NCBI GenBank assembly: GCA_947179485.1
Contig: OX359249.1
Coordinates: 46,079,415-46,143,414, forward strand
Direction: 5' to 3'
Source: Allacma fusca
Lineage: Eukaryota; Arthropoda; Collembola; Symphypleona; Sminthuridae
Length of the DNA: 64,000 nt
Position 1 is the first letter of the stretch; each line of letters starts with the position of its first letter. This document shows positions 23,101 through 43,538 of this stretch, in pieces. The translations under genes were made by a program, and so were the position numbers. Below the pieces are notes generated by a model. The model was given only the letters and a program-made list of their open reading frames with translations. It had not been told where the DNA came from and searched no databases.

Positions 23101-26100
23101 CTTTAATTTCTACAAGACAATGTAATATTTTGAAACGAATAAATTGAACGAATGAATAATTTAGGAGAGATTATTTTAAGACTCGTATGACAAAAGTCAG
23201 TGCTTTCGGAATTAGCTTTAGACACGAGATATGTTCGCTTTGAGGCTCAAAACACTAAATGAAGAACAACAAAATACATAAGTTTATTGACTGTGTTTGG
23301 AAAATAATTGTGTAGGGGTTTTGTAATAATTATTTTGTTCAAAATTTTAGATATTTTAAAAGTTTGTGGTTATTATTAAGAGTAGGAAAAATTAATTAAG
23401 CCCCACAACATTGAAGTTGTACTTACACAATCCCCTCTGGAATATATAACCCCATACGGATGCTACCATGCTTCTAGATAGAATGTGACTGAAAAAATAA
23501 TGCTGAAGTTGTCAATAGGAATGAGCAGGAAACAAAGTTGGGAATTCTGAACGAAGCAAGGATGGAACTTAACCTTGCATCAATCCCATTCCGTATGAAT
23601 TACATGGTTTTAAGAACAATAAAAGTAGTTGTTCATAGGGCTACCAGTCACGGGAGCAAATACACGTATATTCTGATATTGATGAGTAAAGTAAATGCTG
23701 TCAGTATGCATGCTTAATAATAGTATCCCTCGTCCGCTCACATTCCCAAGCAAAAGTTACTGATGAATGTGTCCACATACTGTGACAATGCACTCCTTGG
23801 GGTAGGCCTTGATTGCACGTACAAACGCAAATTGAAGGATTCATGCTCGAAAGTTGTCTCGCCGGCGAAGTTAACAATTACAACTGGGGAAACCATTCCC
23901 TAGATCCTTACCATTATACCATGGAATTAAATGAAATCAATTCGACATATACTCCAAATATTTGTCTGGGTAAAAATAATGAATTTATAAAAAATCCCTG
24001 CACCTGAAAGAAACTACAGATTTGTTCGCATTGATTAATATAATAGGTAGCTGTCAGAAAAGTACTTCCTCCTTACTGGAAAAGACGCAAGGAACAGGTG
24101 GAATGGGCTTTCCTGTGGTGTGGCTGGGAGAGGCAGAACATCTCAAACGACAAACAGCGAGCACATGGCATGCAGGGAACTTACCGTCCCTTGCTTGTAC
24201 ACGTATACATACGTGATATTGTAATGTGGGATGAAAATATGATACTGGAGATTCTGAATAATATGCATTGTGCTAGAAAATTATATTTGTCCTTATCCGT
24301 TATTGGATGAGAAAAAATTAAGAAAAGCCGTTACAAATATTAAAGTTTCTACAAGAACCGTATCAATTTTATTGAAACCGACAAAATATCAGCATTGCGG
24401 TACAAACCGTCATCACGAGCTAAACAAATAATATGACTTCTGTAATAATTATTTACAATAATTTTAATTTGAATAAGAAATTAAAGGAAATATCTTAATA
24501 AACAAGGAAAAATAAGCTTGCACTGAATGTTTCACCTCGAGTGTTTACATTATTAATTAATAGACGACTTTCACTGGTATTTTGTTTTAATTAAATAGTA
24601 AACGATTCTCCGCGTTCACCTCATTAATATCTTTAAACATTAAATTAAAGTCCACTAATAAACTCTAAACTAATGCACCGTCTTAATAAAGTCTCTTTCA
24701 TATCATATAATAATAATTATTTTCAATACATATCTGGATTACAGGAATAATATGGCAAATATGACGTACGACGTCCGGAATTTCTCTACGTAATAGTAGT
24801 TATTATAAATACATTGCGATATATAGGATACATTCAAACATCTATAATGTATCACTTAGTTCTCACGCATCAGGTATAACAAGTAAAGACTTATTCAGCA
24901 GTATGTAATATTACCGTATGTAATTCCTATTAAATCCTGCAGTAATATTTTAAATGTAACATTTTCTTTCTGTTCAGCAGGGATTTCAATAATAATTGTT
25001 ATCACAAACAACTAATAATGCATTTGAGATATGTCAAATATAAAACTCCACTGCAACAAGGAAATGGCGAGTTTCGCGGAAGGCTTACTTCTACATACAT
25101 AATCATAAAATGGTTACAACTTAATATCTTGATACATTATCGTAATGTAACATTAATGTAACTATTAATACAAATGCTCCACGTTTCATCAAAATATTAA
25201 GTATTTTAAAGTTAATAATAATTACCCCTTCCGTTTTAAGACCATTGGTAATTACGTGAATAGCTCGATTGTCCTCTGATAGAACACAGAAGCACATATC
25301 TTTGATCTACAGATAAAACAATAAATCATGACTAAGTAAATTACGCATGGAAATGCTCAAACATATGGTAATTTCATCAATTTTAAGGACAGAGATCCTA
25401 AGCTTATAATTAATATAATGCAATATGGTTTCAATAACTTCACTGCCCACGAACATCATTCAGCACTGCAGCAGTACCTTAATTCCACGTAACACAAATA
25501 ACAAGTTTATTCTTTATCTGGCACAAAATGTGGACATGGCCTTGCCTTAACTATATTAAAAGCAAGACTACACATTTACTTGAGCTACGATAAGCACATT
25601 GCTATGTATGTATAATGCACGAGTAGTTTGTTGAAGCAGTTTATATTAGCTGATTTTAAAACCCAACATATTGCCTTATTTTTAACAAGTTGCTTAAAAC
25701 TCAGGCGGAGAGCATTTGAAAACTTTTGAGAAAACGGTGATGAGTTATAAAAAGTTGAAACCAATTTCGAGACATTTCCATTATTTCTTGCAAAAGATGT
25801 TCAAAATCACAAAAATTGGAAAATTCAACTGCCTGATCTCTAGTGTTTGCTACGAAATTCAAGACTGGGAATAGAATGTATGTTATTTGTCATCATAATA
25901 ATTAGAGCAAAAGCACAACGGGAAATGCTCTTCAGACTTAGTTGCATTGAATGGCTACCCAATTTCACTTCTACGCATAGCCCCACTACACTTAGATATT
26001 TATAGAGCAGTTTGTAACCCTTCGTAACTTCACAATCCTTTACATTGATTATCATTTGCACTAGAGATACACTACTTCAGCTATTCGACATGGTTCAAAT

Positions 26101-26703
26101 TTGAATTAATCTATTTCAAAAATTACTTATTTTTCAAATATCCATACCGATTAAGCTATCCAAACTTGAAGTTACTAGTAACAGACTGGGATTTAACTGC
26201 ATGTTCTCTGAGTGAGTTCTATAGCATGACTACGATTATCCAATGGTAAACTTTGGTATGGTTTTGTTACTCTTACAATAAACAATAATTGTACGTATAC
26301 GAGCATTGGGGAGAACACTAACATAAGTAGCGTCTAACAATAAGCCTAAATAGCTCAAACTGAGTTTTAATCACTTCGTTTCTTATTAACTGCTAACCAC
26401 TAACTACATTCGCATTCTACTTCCATCCAATCAAATCACACGGGAAAATACAGATTACAACTCAGTTGATCTGTTGATCCTTATGTTACCAGGACCATTA
26501 TTACTCTCACGCAAATAACATAAATTTAAGCAGCAACATCCGAATATATAACAGTTATGGAATTAGAAAATCGTTTCAATTTTTTACGAAGATCTAAAAA
26601 ATAAATTGACTTGAACTTTTCAGTAATTATGTATGTTTGTAGTTCCTCATTTGTCCATTTGCAAAAATGCATGAGGTAAGACCAAGCTTCATTATCTCAG
26701 AAC

Positions 26704-33320
<6,617 letters not shown>

Positions 33321-34884
33321 TGTAAAGATGAAGCTCCAATCCGACCTACTTTAACTGCATATTTTATTAACCCGAATTAGTTTCCAGGTATCTTCAAAAA
33401 GGAACAAGTCACCCAGTAGTAGGTTTACCTTCAAAAAAAAAATCAATTGAAATATTTAGCCGAATTACTTTGAAGTAAGTAGTACTAGTAATAAGTTTCA
33501 ATTTCCAACTTACACCTTCTCCCCAACCACAAACGGATGGAACGTAAAATTAGCTCCAGCACTTACTCCACAATACTGGCCACTGTCCGCTCTACCAAAT
33601 ATCAAATATCATACATAGAAACCAGATTACCTCCGTCTTAACTACTAATTAGTAGCTTAGAAGCTCTCATTAATTCATTTCCGACGAAACGTGACTTTAT
33701 CATCACATATTACGTTATCAGTGAAGCCTTTCATCTTTAGTTCCTTGAATCATTTGACCACCAGTCCATCAGACACTACAGTCAAACCAATCCCTACAAT
33801 ATTAATCTCTCATGTACGAACAGTAATTCCAACACCAAATGACTATAAGAACACAAAACAAAACAACTACGCCCTACTGCCGACCAAAACAATCTCTTAT
33901 CTCTGACATTAGACTTCTCAGGGTGAATGACAAGAACTTAATTATCCTATACTCCAACTTTTCCGCAGGTACACTTTGGACGCTCTCTAAACCTAAGTTG
34001 TAAGTACTACAGCTCCTCAGGCAGGGTATTTCGGTAACACTGACAACACTTCTATGAACCGCTCATATGTACATAACCAAATTATTATTCAGGAAGTCAC
34101 TCGAACATGTCCCACTGTAACAATCCTTCCAGGAGTATAGCCTCTCACGAAATTCCCCCCAGAACCAATTTAAAACTCACCCGGAGACGTCCAACTATTC
34201 CTAAATAACAAAAATAGGATGTCAGTCTCCGGGAAGGTCCGTGATCATCTAACAAAATAACCACACACAGTATTTTCCCCATATCACTGTCATTAAAAAA
34301 AAACATTCCAAATTTCGTTACCACTGACCAGCTTGGCCAAGAGATGAACTTCACTGGATCTCCCATAAACCACATCAAAACCGGGACTTATATTTTTAAA
34401 AAAATAATAAAAGCAATTCAAAATCTCTATTCTCACCGATATTTTAATTACTCAGTCCCTTTACATGTTTAAAAGACTCGGCTCGAGACTTGATCACAAC
34501 ACACACACACTTCACTTAAGATATTACCATAGCTTGATCACTCAATCCCACTTGGGTCGTTTACTGTCAACAATATCATTTAAATCTGGTTCTAATACTT
34601 ATTTGAGTCTATGTACTAGTTATATAATAATTATTATTATTATTAAAGTAACAACAGTGACTTGGACTGTTTGACTATAGTCTTGAATTGAAGACAACTG
34701 ATTCTGTGCCGTGCTGACACTGCTGACCGAGACCGAACAACATGGCTATGTATGTACATGCGTGCTTACCTACCTGACTCTGTATAATACACACACACAC
34801 ACTGTCTATATGTTGTGTTATGTTATAATAATCCCAACCCCAACACACACACACAGAGCACATAGCAGAGCAGAGCAGAGCAGA
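33321..34884 (-). promoter_or_regulatory. 5' flank and likely promoter region of USP32
   Basis: This non-coding sequence lies upstream of the USP32 start codon at 33318-33320. A pre-start splice acceptor was not obvious, so the 5' UTR may be a single short exon. No TATA box or other element stands out enough to place. CA repeats (about 34790-34803 and 34843-34855) and a (GCAGA)n run (34865-34884) lie at the far end, next to a mobile element. Confidence 0.35.
34865..34884. repeat. Short (GCAGA)n array
   Basis: Four imperfect pentamer units directly abut the target duplication of the hAT-like element at 34893. The element may have inserted beside, or within, a small tandem repeat. Confidence 0.7.
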
Positions 34885-34892
34885 CTGTATAC

Positions 34893-35482
34893 CAAAGGTG
34901 TCCACCTATCCTATTTATAGGCCTATATATAGGATAAAAATAGGCAGGATGCAAAATCCAAGTAATTATAGGTAGTAAAATAGGGTGCAGTAATTACCGC
35001 TAAAATTAATCCTATATTGTATGTAGGAGCTGCAAGAGTTCACTTTTTATTTAGGAACAAGGTAGGCAGTTTGCGAAGGTAAAAATAGGCATATTTAATA
35101 ATCTATTGACAAATTTGTCAAGCAATTATTTGATTTAACCTTAAAATAAATCTCAAAAATATTCTTCAAATACGTGAAATTTTAGTAGTTCGATTTTTTT
35201 CATGTGTTACGATTGCACGTACATACATAGATGATTTTTAGTTGAAAAAATAAGCCTTTATAGGCTAAAAATAGATCTTTATAGGTTAAAAAATAGGTCT
35301 TTATAGGCTAAAAATAGGCCTTTATAGGCTAAAATATAGGCAGAAACATTACAGGAGTAAATATGTAGGCAAATAGGTAGGCAATTTATTTTTGATAAAT
35401 AATGTAGGCTAATATGTAGGGAAGGCAAAGCTGCAAAAAATATGTAGTATTTTAGGTAGGCTGAACCTTTTGGACACCTTTG
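34893..35482. mobile_element. hAT-like non-autonomous element (MITE), 590 bp
   Basis: Both ends read inward CAAAGGTGTCC and are flanked by an identical 8-bp duplication, CTGTATAC (34885-34892 and 35483-35490). An 8-bp duplication plus a tip fitting YARNG is the hAT superfamily signature. No transposase is present. The interior is AT-rich and full of TATAGG and TAGGC motifs, including four tandem units of about 21-22 bp (about 35255-35340) each containing CTTTATAGGCTAAAAATAGG or a close variant. The exact target duplication suggests a fairly recent insertion. It lies 1.6 kb upstream of the USP32 start. Confidence 0.9.
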
Positions 35483-35490
35483 CTGTATAC

Positions 35491-38400
35491 AGAATTACGG
35501 AGCTCCTAACTCCTGTCCTAGCTATGAAGCTAAAAAAACATGCGACGTAAGGGGCCATGCATGTATCATGTTGGGAGCTACGGAGGATGAGGAATCGAAG
35601 GTGCCTTGCCCCCAGAAACCCCCATAAAACAATTACTGCATTAATTCTCAATAATTATTCCCTTGCCTTTGCCTAGCGCCTGACTTGCAAGTCCAAAAAA
35701 CCATTCTTGATCCAGGATTTGTCTACATGGTCTATTACCCCCTTCAATTTTAGTCTTCAGTCAGGTTTCAGGTTGTTCCTCTGAAACTCTGAAGCATGCA
35801 TGTACATATAGACCATCTGTGAAGAAGTAACAGGGGTTTGAATAGCTTCAAGTATGTAAGTACATCTGAGTCAAAGGAGTTGAGGCTGTTGTCAAAAAAA
35901 AATCCCGTTCTGTTTCAAGGAGGAAATTGACAAAAATAAACTCAAAATTTAGACATTCAGATTAACTTGCGTGGAAAAATTTTTAATGGTTTTTTTTTTG
36001 CTTCTGTTCTCATCATGATAGATTGCGTAGTGTTTTTACTGTACAAGTTTTGGAGTGAGTTGATTTTGCCTCTTCAAGGAAACTACATGGGCTATATAGA
36101 CATGGGGCATAAATATAGAGACAAAGTTCGTAGTTCTTCAGATCCTATTTTCATGAGAAGCACATATTATGCTCGCCATACATGGCTAATCAGTATACTT
36201 GACTGTGCTTGTTTTTGTTAAATTTTATTGAAGTCAAAAAAAAACGTTTCTATGCAATATAGCGGCTTTTGGCAAGAGAGAGTACACATGCAGTGTGCAT
36301 AGAGGAAGGAAGATTATTGGTGTTATTTTGGCTTGGCACTGGCAGTTCATTCATACGGATTTGATTCGCTGGTTCCGTATTATAGTATCGCACATAAGTA
36401 TAACATACTCACAGCGTATGTACACAATAGTAAGTTGGAGCAATGTGCAAATTGTGTCACGAGGTCTGTACTTTTGCACATCATCTTTCATTGTCAGTAC
36501 CCATTACGCATTTACAGATAACTACTCGATACAGAATACAGTTAATGGGTTAGTGACTGTGGCTGTTCGGAAGGCAGTAGATGCAAGAGCAGACGGGAGG
36601 GACTATATGTTTGGAAGGAGGGAAACTAAGGAAAAAGTTGATTCTGTGTAACTCTCAAAAAAAACACTCGTATTTGAATGAATCAGTACGTAAGTAGTTT
36701 AAGATTAGAGTGTCTCAATCAGATGGTAATGTGATGATAAATGATAATAGGGCTTCAATTACTATTTCAGTAAAGACAAGGGGCTGGAGATAAGTGAATC
36801 CTTGAATTTAATGTTGATGACACCATTGAATTGTAGTGTTTTTGTTCACTTGAATATAGATTCTAGATTTATCTATTATATATATATTATATTATATATA
36901 TATATATATTATATATTATATCTCTTATATTATATGCGTAGGAGATCGTATACATTTTTATTGATATTTTATGACAGGGGATAGGGTGCCTAACATGCAT
37001 GCCAATTTTTAAAATAGTATTGTCATTCTTAAAAAGTATATTTATCTGTAACCTGATGAGAGTCATCCCGCTTTGATCCAAATAATTAGTAGTAAACTCA
37101 AATCTGATTTCGTTGCCCAACACTCTATTCAGGAAAGTTATTTCGAGTGGGTTAATCTTAAATAATTATATTTGCGATGTAATAACCTTGCATTGTATAC
37201 TGGCTGCCGGACTTGAGCGCTGGCTTGGAAAACGCATGACATTTTCGGATTAAAAGTATCAGAAGTTTCAAATAGTTTGTAGGCTTCGCAAATTTGTCTT
37301 GACAAATTCGCCCGGCGATGTCATAGGGGCAAAAAGAGTCGTGGTTTCCTTAGGGGTTATGAAGTATTAGAAACCCTATTGGTGGAATTATTGGAATGAG
37401 TACTGCGACCCATGCATCTGTCCTCCCAATACCTTCTAGAGTTTCTTTAATTTTATAATCCGACATTTTTTATGGAAAGGCTGGATTCTGTAAGGACATA
37501 TGGATGCTTAATGTTGGAACTCAAAAGTATAATAAGGTTATACAGATTTCAAGATGTCGCAAATATTCTTTCAGTATTTTCAAAGGTTCATGAAGTCTAT
37601 GCATACATAATACATAGTGTGTGATACGTAGTTGTGTAAAAAATAATCATAATGAGCTTGACTTCCCAGCTTTTATAATTACTTATATCACGTATATACA
37701 CTGGAAACTGAACAGAAAGCCTCAACTTTCACGAAAATGACTGAGAGGCTTACTCACCCTTGAACATAGATTGTAGAAAAATCTGTAAGAACCTGGAAGA
37801 GTTGATGCTCATACATGACCAATTTTTTATTCAGGTCACGTTTTCTGGGGCAATAGATTTTGTCCTACAATATCAATAAATCCCTCGTTACGAAATAGAA
37901 AATGTCCCAGCATTGCTCGGAAATACTGAAATTTTTAGCATTGAAACACAAGGATTATTACAAGTATGAAAGCTGAGAAGAAATGTAATTTTTCCTTGCA
38001 AGTTAAGTATGTCGATTTTATGTAAATCCTTTTGTAAGTATGTTACACTAATTTGATGGAAGATATTTTAAGTCGCCTCAGTGTCAACGCATATTCCTAT
38101 TTATCAATGAAACGTGAAACTTTCAACGTGAGCTTGACAAAGATGAAATGACCAACGTCACAAAATTAAATTGTAACAGACGATGGAAGTCTAGCTATGT
38201 ATAGATATACATGTGTTGCTCAGAAGCACTATAATAATAATTATTACTAAATCACATGCATTCTAAAGAAAGTCGTGGCAACGGAGCGGTGGCTTAAGAT
38301 AACACTGCAATAAAATAAAATCTAACTGACAGTGATAATAATTGTAATTTGTAATATGCGATCTAGAATGATGAGTGTGCTGATATGATTTTCATTACTT

Positions 38401-41400
38401 TACTTACTAGTGAGAAATACAAGATACATTGGCACAGGTCTACTTACTACTAAACCAGAAACCATGATGGACAAGCATGATGTAAATGCTTCCACTGGAT
38501 TATTTATAATAATAATTATTTTTACTTTGATTTTCAGCTGAGAACGAACCAGTTTGCAATGAAAAGAAAACCACTTGTCACTGGAAGGATGACTCACATG
38601 AGTGTTTATAGTATCGGTTATTGAATTTATGTCTGAGCTTTGTGAACCTTGCATGGAAGCATGGGAGCTGTAGTTCGTGGTTAGCAACAAGTCAAAAAAC
38701 ATCATGACTTTGTTGTGGACTGCAATGCTAAACATGTAAAACGCAGTTAGCTTAAGATAACCGTTCATGATAGTTGGAGCTTGATTAAACGCAAATTAGA
38801 AATCTCAGGTTTCTGCAGTCATAGTTCGAAATGCTAAGCCTTATCAGTCTATGGAATGGTGTCCTTATTACTATTTGAAAATACTGTATCATTGACGATT
38901 TATTACCGTGGAATTCGCGAAGTCATCAGCCATCCCAACCACGTATAGAGAAAGGTGAGAAACAAGGAAGGGAATTAAAATTATGAGCTTTATATAATTA
39001 TGTACATATCAATGTACAAGCAGCATTAGGGGGAAGCCGACACTCTCACAATCTTATCCTTATCTCCAACGTATATATACATAGCATAGCAAGTACTCTA
39101 CTTTTACTTACTAAAAGATGTATCGGTCTTATGTAGTTTTGTCATTTTTTATTATGACATGTCATGATCAATTACGTCTCAAAAACGGTATGCGTACTCA
39201 GCAGCCCAGTGTCAATAATTTTGACAATAAACTGCTACACTGTACAGACACACATACGGAAGAATAATGGATGATGAATGTCGTAACAATCCGCAGACGA
39301 GAAACAACCATTGTTATTTTTCCTTCATTTCAACCCATAGTTCTGAACTGAACAAACAAAACCCTATTGTGGAAGTATATTAATTTTCAGGATGAGTCAC
39401 CCAATTCCAAATTTATTTTAGTGTGCGTGTAAAATAATTATTATACAGTGTTACGTTCATAAATTCATAAAGCTTTCCTGCATGTTTCAGGTTCTAAAAT
39501 TTTGCATAGACCGACCGGTGTGACTCACAATCAGCTTTAAATTGCAATGTGGTAGGACTTTCATATTACATAATTGTTTTCTAATGACGTCCACCAATAA
39601 ACAACGTAATAACATATTTTAATCAAGTATTCATCCATGAACAAGCCATTCGTTTTGAATTGATAATTATTATTGTAGGCTCAATTTCCTTCAGATGATC
39701 GAACTTTATTATTACGTTCTCATAAATGAGGCTTTAGTTTTGCTAGTACCTGCTCAAACTCTTAGATAGTAATAGATTATATCAACTAAAGAATTGGAAT
39801 AAATGGCTTTAGAACGTTCAAAAACTCCCTTTTACTCCCAGTCATACTGTTATATTATATGAAAATTATTATGTCAATTATTTATCAAAAATAATAACAC
39901 AATTGTCATCAGATAGATTAGTGAATCGTATCTACACGCAGTACTGAAATACTTAAGTATATTAGCTTCCTTTCACAATAAACCTTAAATAAGTAAAAAT
40001 ATTACTTATTGTTAGTTGCAATTTCCTAGAAAAGATAATATAGTTTGCACACCTGACGAATGTCCAATCAAAGGTCTAATAAAGGTATTTTAGGTTAGAT
40101 GTCGTCTGTAGTGTTCAGTCATAATTGTTCTTGGTTGCCGTCAAAACAATTACCGTTTCTGGAAATCCGACATCTATAGTCGAAAGTCCAATATCCATGG
40201 CATGAATACACCAACAGCAACTACCAGTAACTACACTGCTAATATAATTATTATAATTTGTTGTGAGCACCGTGTGTGCAATATTATGAGATGAATGATT
40301 AGGACATACATACATAAATAGGGTGCTTGTCCTTTAGTTTCTGGTCAAGACAGACATGACGTGAGTAACGCAAATGTCAATCATGCTACCACACCTATCT
40401 GTATTACTACACATAGAAGCAGGTTATTTCTAGTTTTTCCAGTAAGTAATGTGCATTCTACAAATTTCTTGCACATAGTTTATGTAATTACCATAGATAT
40501 ATCGAATCTCAAATTTAATTTGCAAGATTTAGCAATAACCTATACATTTATAGTATATAAATGATAAATGATTCAATGCCGTGTTCACTTTTCACGGACA
40601 AGTTATGTACAGCCGATTCGAAAGCAATATTAATTAATAACAGATGGGTTTAAACTGCATATGAAATAAAAATTCTCTCAACGAAGATGAAATTATTTAA
40701 TAGAAGGTCCATAGTCATCTTTATTGCACATGATTGTAATAGAAGTATCACGAATTTGGGCGAATACTAGGTTTGATAAATGAACTAAATATTTCTATTT
40801 CGTTCGTTCGTTTCCGTGCCTTCTCACTTCCTCTAACCTTCCACTAATAAATAGTCAATAGCCATCCGCGGCTTTGGATACCTTTCCGGTTCGAAATATT
40901 GTCAAAAATTGTTTTGCATGATTCTGCATGGCATGTTGCATGTTGTGGATACAGGACGTATATTAGCAGTACTTACGCGTAGTCTAAAGCGTCAATTATT
41001 ATAATGTATGCAGGCGGCCTTCTATTTGCTTAATTATACAATCGAAGGACCTCAAATTTTGTAGTTTCAAGCAGAAGTATTCAATCCATGTATATATTAT
41101 TCGATCACATGAGAAGACTCATCTTTGACCGCAACGTTTCATCTGTTATACAATTTATAACCGGACCGAGTAATTTACAGAATGAGCTTGTTTGTAGCAG
41201 TTCCTGTAATATACGTGGATATCAAATTCTAACAAGCAAATTATTAGTGATAACCCCACTAGATTTTCTAAATTGCGTCAAAATAAATTGTACTTAATGT
41301 AAAGGCTTCAAGGAAAAATGTTAGGAATAAGTATAAATATTCTCCTAGTAGCTACCCCAATTACATTACATCATTCGGACTTTCGACTTCGACATCTCTC

Positions 41401-42600
41401 AAAAGATGCAAGGAATTCATACTTTTCAATGCAAATTATGCTTTTACTAAATTGAGCTCCATTAAGTCAGTAAGTACTTAAGCAGTTTGTTTCAACCTGC
41501 CCCTATCCCGTACAGCTCCCCATGATTAATTGAGGGGGCGACTTATTGACGCGCAATCCGCATAGTGACCTTGGTCAATAAGTTCTGAACATGAAATATT
41601 TTTAGCTCGTATGAGGACACATGTGTTTTATATTTATTTATAACAAGGGACAAAGGCAAAGGTGATGACGACTGCACTGCAACCCTCCACACTTTTCTGT
41701 ATACGGAGGAAACAAATTAGGTTTATTTTTCAAATCATTTCGTTGAGTTATTTGAGTATAAGTACATATCATTAAAACTCAGGGAATATATTCCATTGAT
41801 ACGTATATAGGAATGAGTTAATTTTAGACGAACTTGAATGAACATACTGTTAGACATTTGTTTTCAAAACAAGAAGTTGAATTCGAGCCTCTTATCGACC
41901 TTCCGAAATCACAAACATTACAGCGAAAGCTTACTTAACCTTAACTTAAAAGCCCAGTAGGAATATCTCGTACAGAAGTCGCTATTTATGTACGCTTTTA
42001 TATACTATGTACCCAGTTTGGGACAGGACTTTGCGTTAATGCGTTGACTCTGACATCGTAGCTGACCCTGGAGTTCATTCTTCATTCTAACCCAATATCA
42101 CAGTTTACATCCTCACACTGCGTACATCACTGTTTGCTAAACTGATGGTGATCAGAGCAAGTAACCTGCATATACTTGTATCATATATACACACGTACTT
42201 GTACATATGTGGTATTATAAAATATAGTTAGGGATCGACCATGAATGATGCCATCAGTTATATTGGTAGGGCACAACAAGCTGAGCGGGCAGTGACAGGG
42301 TCAGTGGATCCCTTATAACTTGTGTGACATCATCAATTCGTAGCCAATTTACCGCGTAATTGACCTCATCGTGTTATGGGAAAACTTTATGTCGAAACCT
42401 CCTAAATGTAGGTACATATGTCGTGAATGCATTACTGATCAATATAATAGCGAGGATTAAAATCAATTTTATAGATTAATAAATCAGGACGTGCCTCGCC
42501 GTGTCGCCGTAAATCACCATTGGGTCACAGCGATTGACACGGACCAATCCCACGTTTTGAGCTGCCACAGAGTCTAGACGGGTGACAGTAACCATAGCTT
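35491..42600. other. Intergenic sequence without recognised genes
   Basis: About 7.1 kb of AT-rich DNA. Open frames in it are short, of biased composition and without family motifs. An AT microsatellite lies at 36876-36935. A loose inverted match around GGAGCTCC (35498-35510 against about 35574-35586) could form a hairpin. Nothing else is supported. Confidence 0.6.
36876..36935. repeat. (AT)n / (TATTATA)n microsatellite
   Basis: About 60 bp of almost pure AT/TA alternation broken by TTAT steps. Simple sequence. Confidence 0.9.
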
Positions 42601-42830
42601 GCAACCGTAGAGCCCGTAGAGGCTACGGCAGCCATAGCTAGCCTCCGTAAAGCCGTTGGGCGGAGGCAGACTTGGCCGGCCTCCGTACAGCCGTTGGGCT
42701 ACGGCAGACATGACTGGCCTCCGTAAAACCTTTGGGCCACGTAAGCCAGAGCTGGCCTTCGTAAAACCGTTGGGCTAAGGCACCCATTGCTGGACTCCGT
42801 AAAGCCGTTGGACTACGGCAGCCATAACTG
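42601..42830. repeat. GC-rich 38-bp minisatellite, six units
   Basis: One 40-bp unit (42601-42640) is followed by five 38-bp units starting at 42641, 42679, 42717, 42755 and 42793. Each begins near GCCTCCGTAAAGCCGTTGGG and most go on CTACGGCAG. Within a unit CCGTA..GCC pairs with GGGC.TACGG, so each repeat can form a small hairpin of about 8 bp. The block is strikingly GC-rich against its AT-rich surroundings. Open frames on both strands across it are a by-product of the repeat, not genes. Confidence 0.92.
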
Positions 42831-42911
42831 CCAAGCCGTGGACCACTGTGAAACCCACTGGGTGACGGGTCACGGTCACATTGCTGTGGCCAGTCTCGGC
42901 CACACTCCCAT

Positions 42912-42952
42912 GGAGGTCTCCAGAGATCCAAACTCAGGCTCTGGAGATCTCC
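42912..42952. repeat. 14-bp stem inverted repeat (hairpin)
   Basis: GGAGGTCTCCAGAG (42912-42925) is matched by CTCTGGAGATCTCC (42939-42952) with one G-T pair and a 13-nt loop. It lies about 80 bp after the 38-bp minisatellite, in the same GC-rich island. Confidence 0.85.
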
Positions 42953-43084
42953 TCTCTGCAGGTCCTGCTGCCTCGGCATCTCAGGACCGACTGATTTGTT
43001 TTCAGGTTGGGTCTGTCCGTATAGGTGTTACCATATTTGAAACTTTCTTGATCGTTGTTTATAATAGTAAACGAGAACTGCACA

Positions 43085-43101
43085 GCCAGCAAATTGCTGG
43101 C
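43085..43101. repeat. Perfect 8+8 bp palindrome GCCAGCAA-A-TTGCTGGC
   Basis: A one-base-centred perfect inverted repeat. Degenerate copies of the same hairpin recur near 43366-43385 and 43600-43620, inside the duplicated module described separately. Confidence 0.8.
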
Positions 43102-43318
43102 TTAGCGAGGAAAATGTAAAAAGGGTAGACAGTAAATAACAGTTGTATGCAATAGCTAGCTGCACAACCCTAGTAAATGTGTAGAATAATGTACGGTAAA
43201 ACGATTTTTTCATTTAATTTTGCTTTAAATTTTTTAAAATGATTCTTCTAATTTGAAAGAGTGAGTGGGCCGTCTTGGTTGTGGACGGCTGCCCGTGCAA
43301 TGTCGCCGCCCTTGCTAC

Positions 43319-43425
43319 TGTATAATGCTTTTAATTTTTTTAGAATAATTTTCGTAATTTATTTAGTCAGCTATTGCTGGCTCAGCAAATAAAATAAAGC
43401 TCGGTTTTTGAATCTCAAATCCGCA
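43319..43425. repeat. AT-rich module, copy 1 of a direct repeat pair
   Basis: This starts GTATAATGCTTT, runs through T/A tracts to an imperfect GCTATTGCTGGC hairpin and ends near TTTGAATCT. The same order of blocks recurs about 220 bp downstream at 43539-43656, so the pair is a diverged direct duplication. No family assigned. Confidence 0.7.
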
Positions 43426-43538
43426 AAAAAATGTAAAAAAGTTTTTTAATAATTTCGAGTTATTAAGACTTTTTAACATCCTTTTTTCATTTTTGAGCAA
43501 CATTATTTTTATTAAAAAAAAGAAAAAAAGAAAAAGCG

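Larger units (their letters stand above)
17425..26703. other. Gene-poor intergenic region between the RIM-binding protein gene and USP32
   Basis: About 9.3 kb of AT-rich sequence between two convergent genes. No open frame here has family character or splice signals. It contains TACA-type runs near 17727-17752, an 82-nt hairpin at 19091-19172 and a perfect palindrome at 20136-20167. The left part may include 3' UTR of the RIM-binding protein and the right part 3' UTR of USP32. Otherwise I see nothing I can name. Confidence 0.6.

Noticed and set aside
36295-36651. 118-codon plus-strand open frame
   Set aside because: No recognisable domain, no splice context, and a similar overlapping frame exists; looks like chance.
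42601-42830. Regularly spaced repeats that could suggest a CRISPR array
   Set aside because: The whole 38-bp unit is repeated with no unique spacers, and the genome is eukaryotic.
42638-43119. Overlapping open frames of over 100 codons on both strands
   Set aside because: They are produced by the GC-rich 38-bp minisatellite, whose unit lacks stops in several frames; the translations are repeats without homology.
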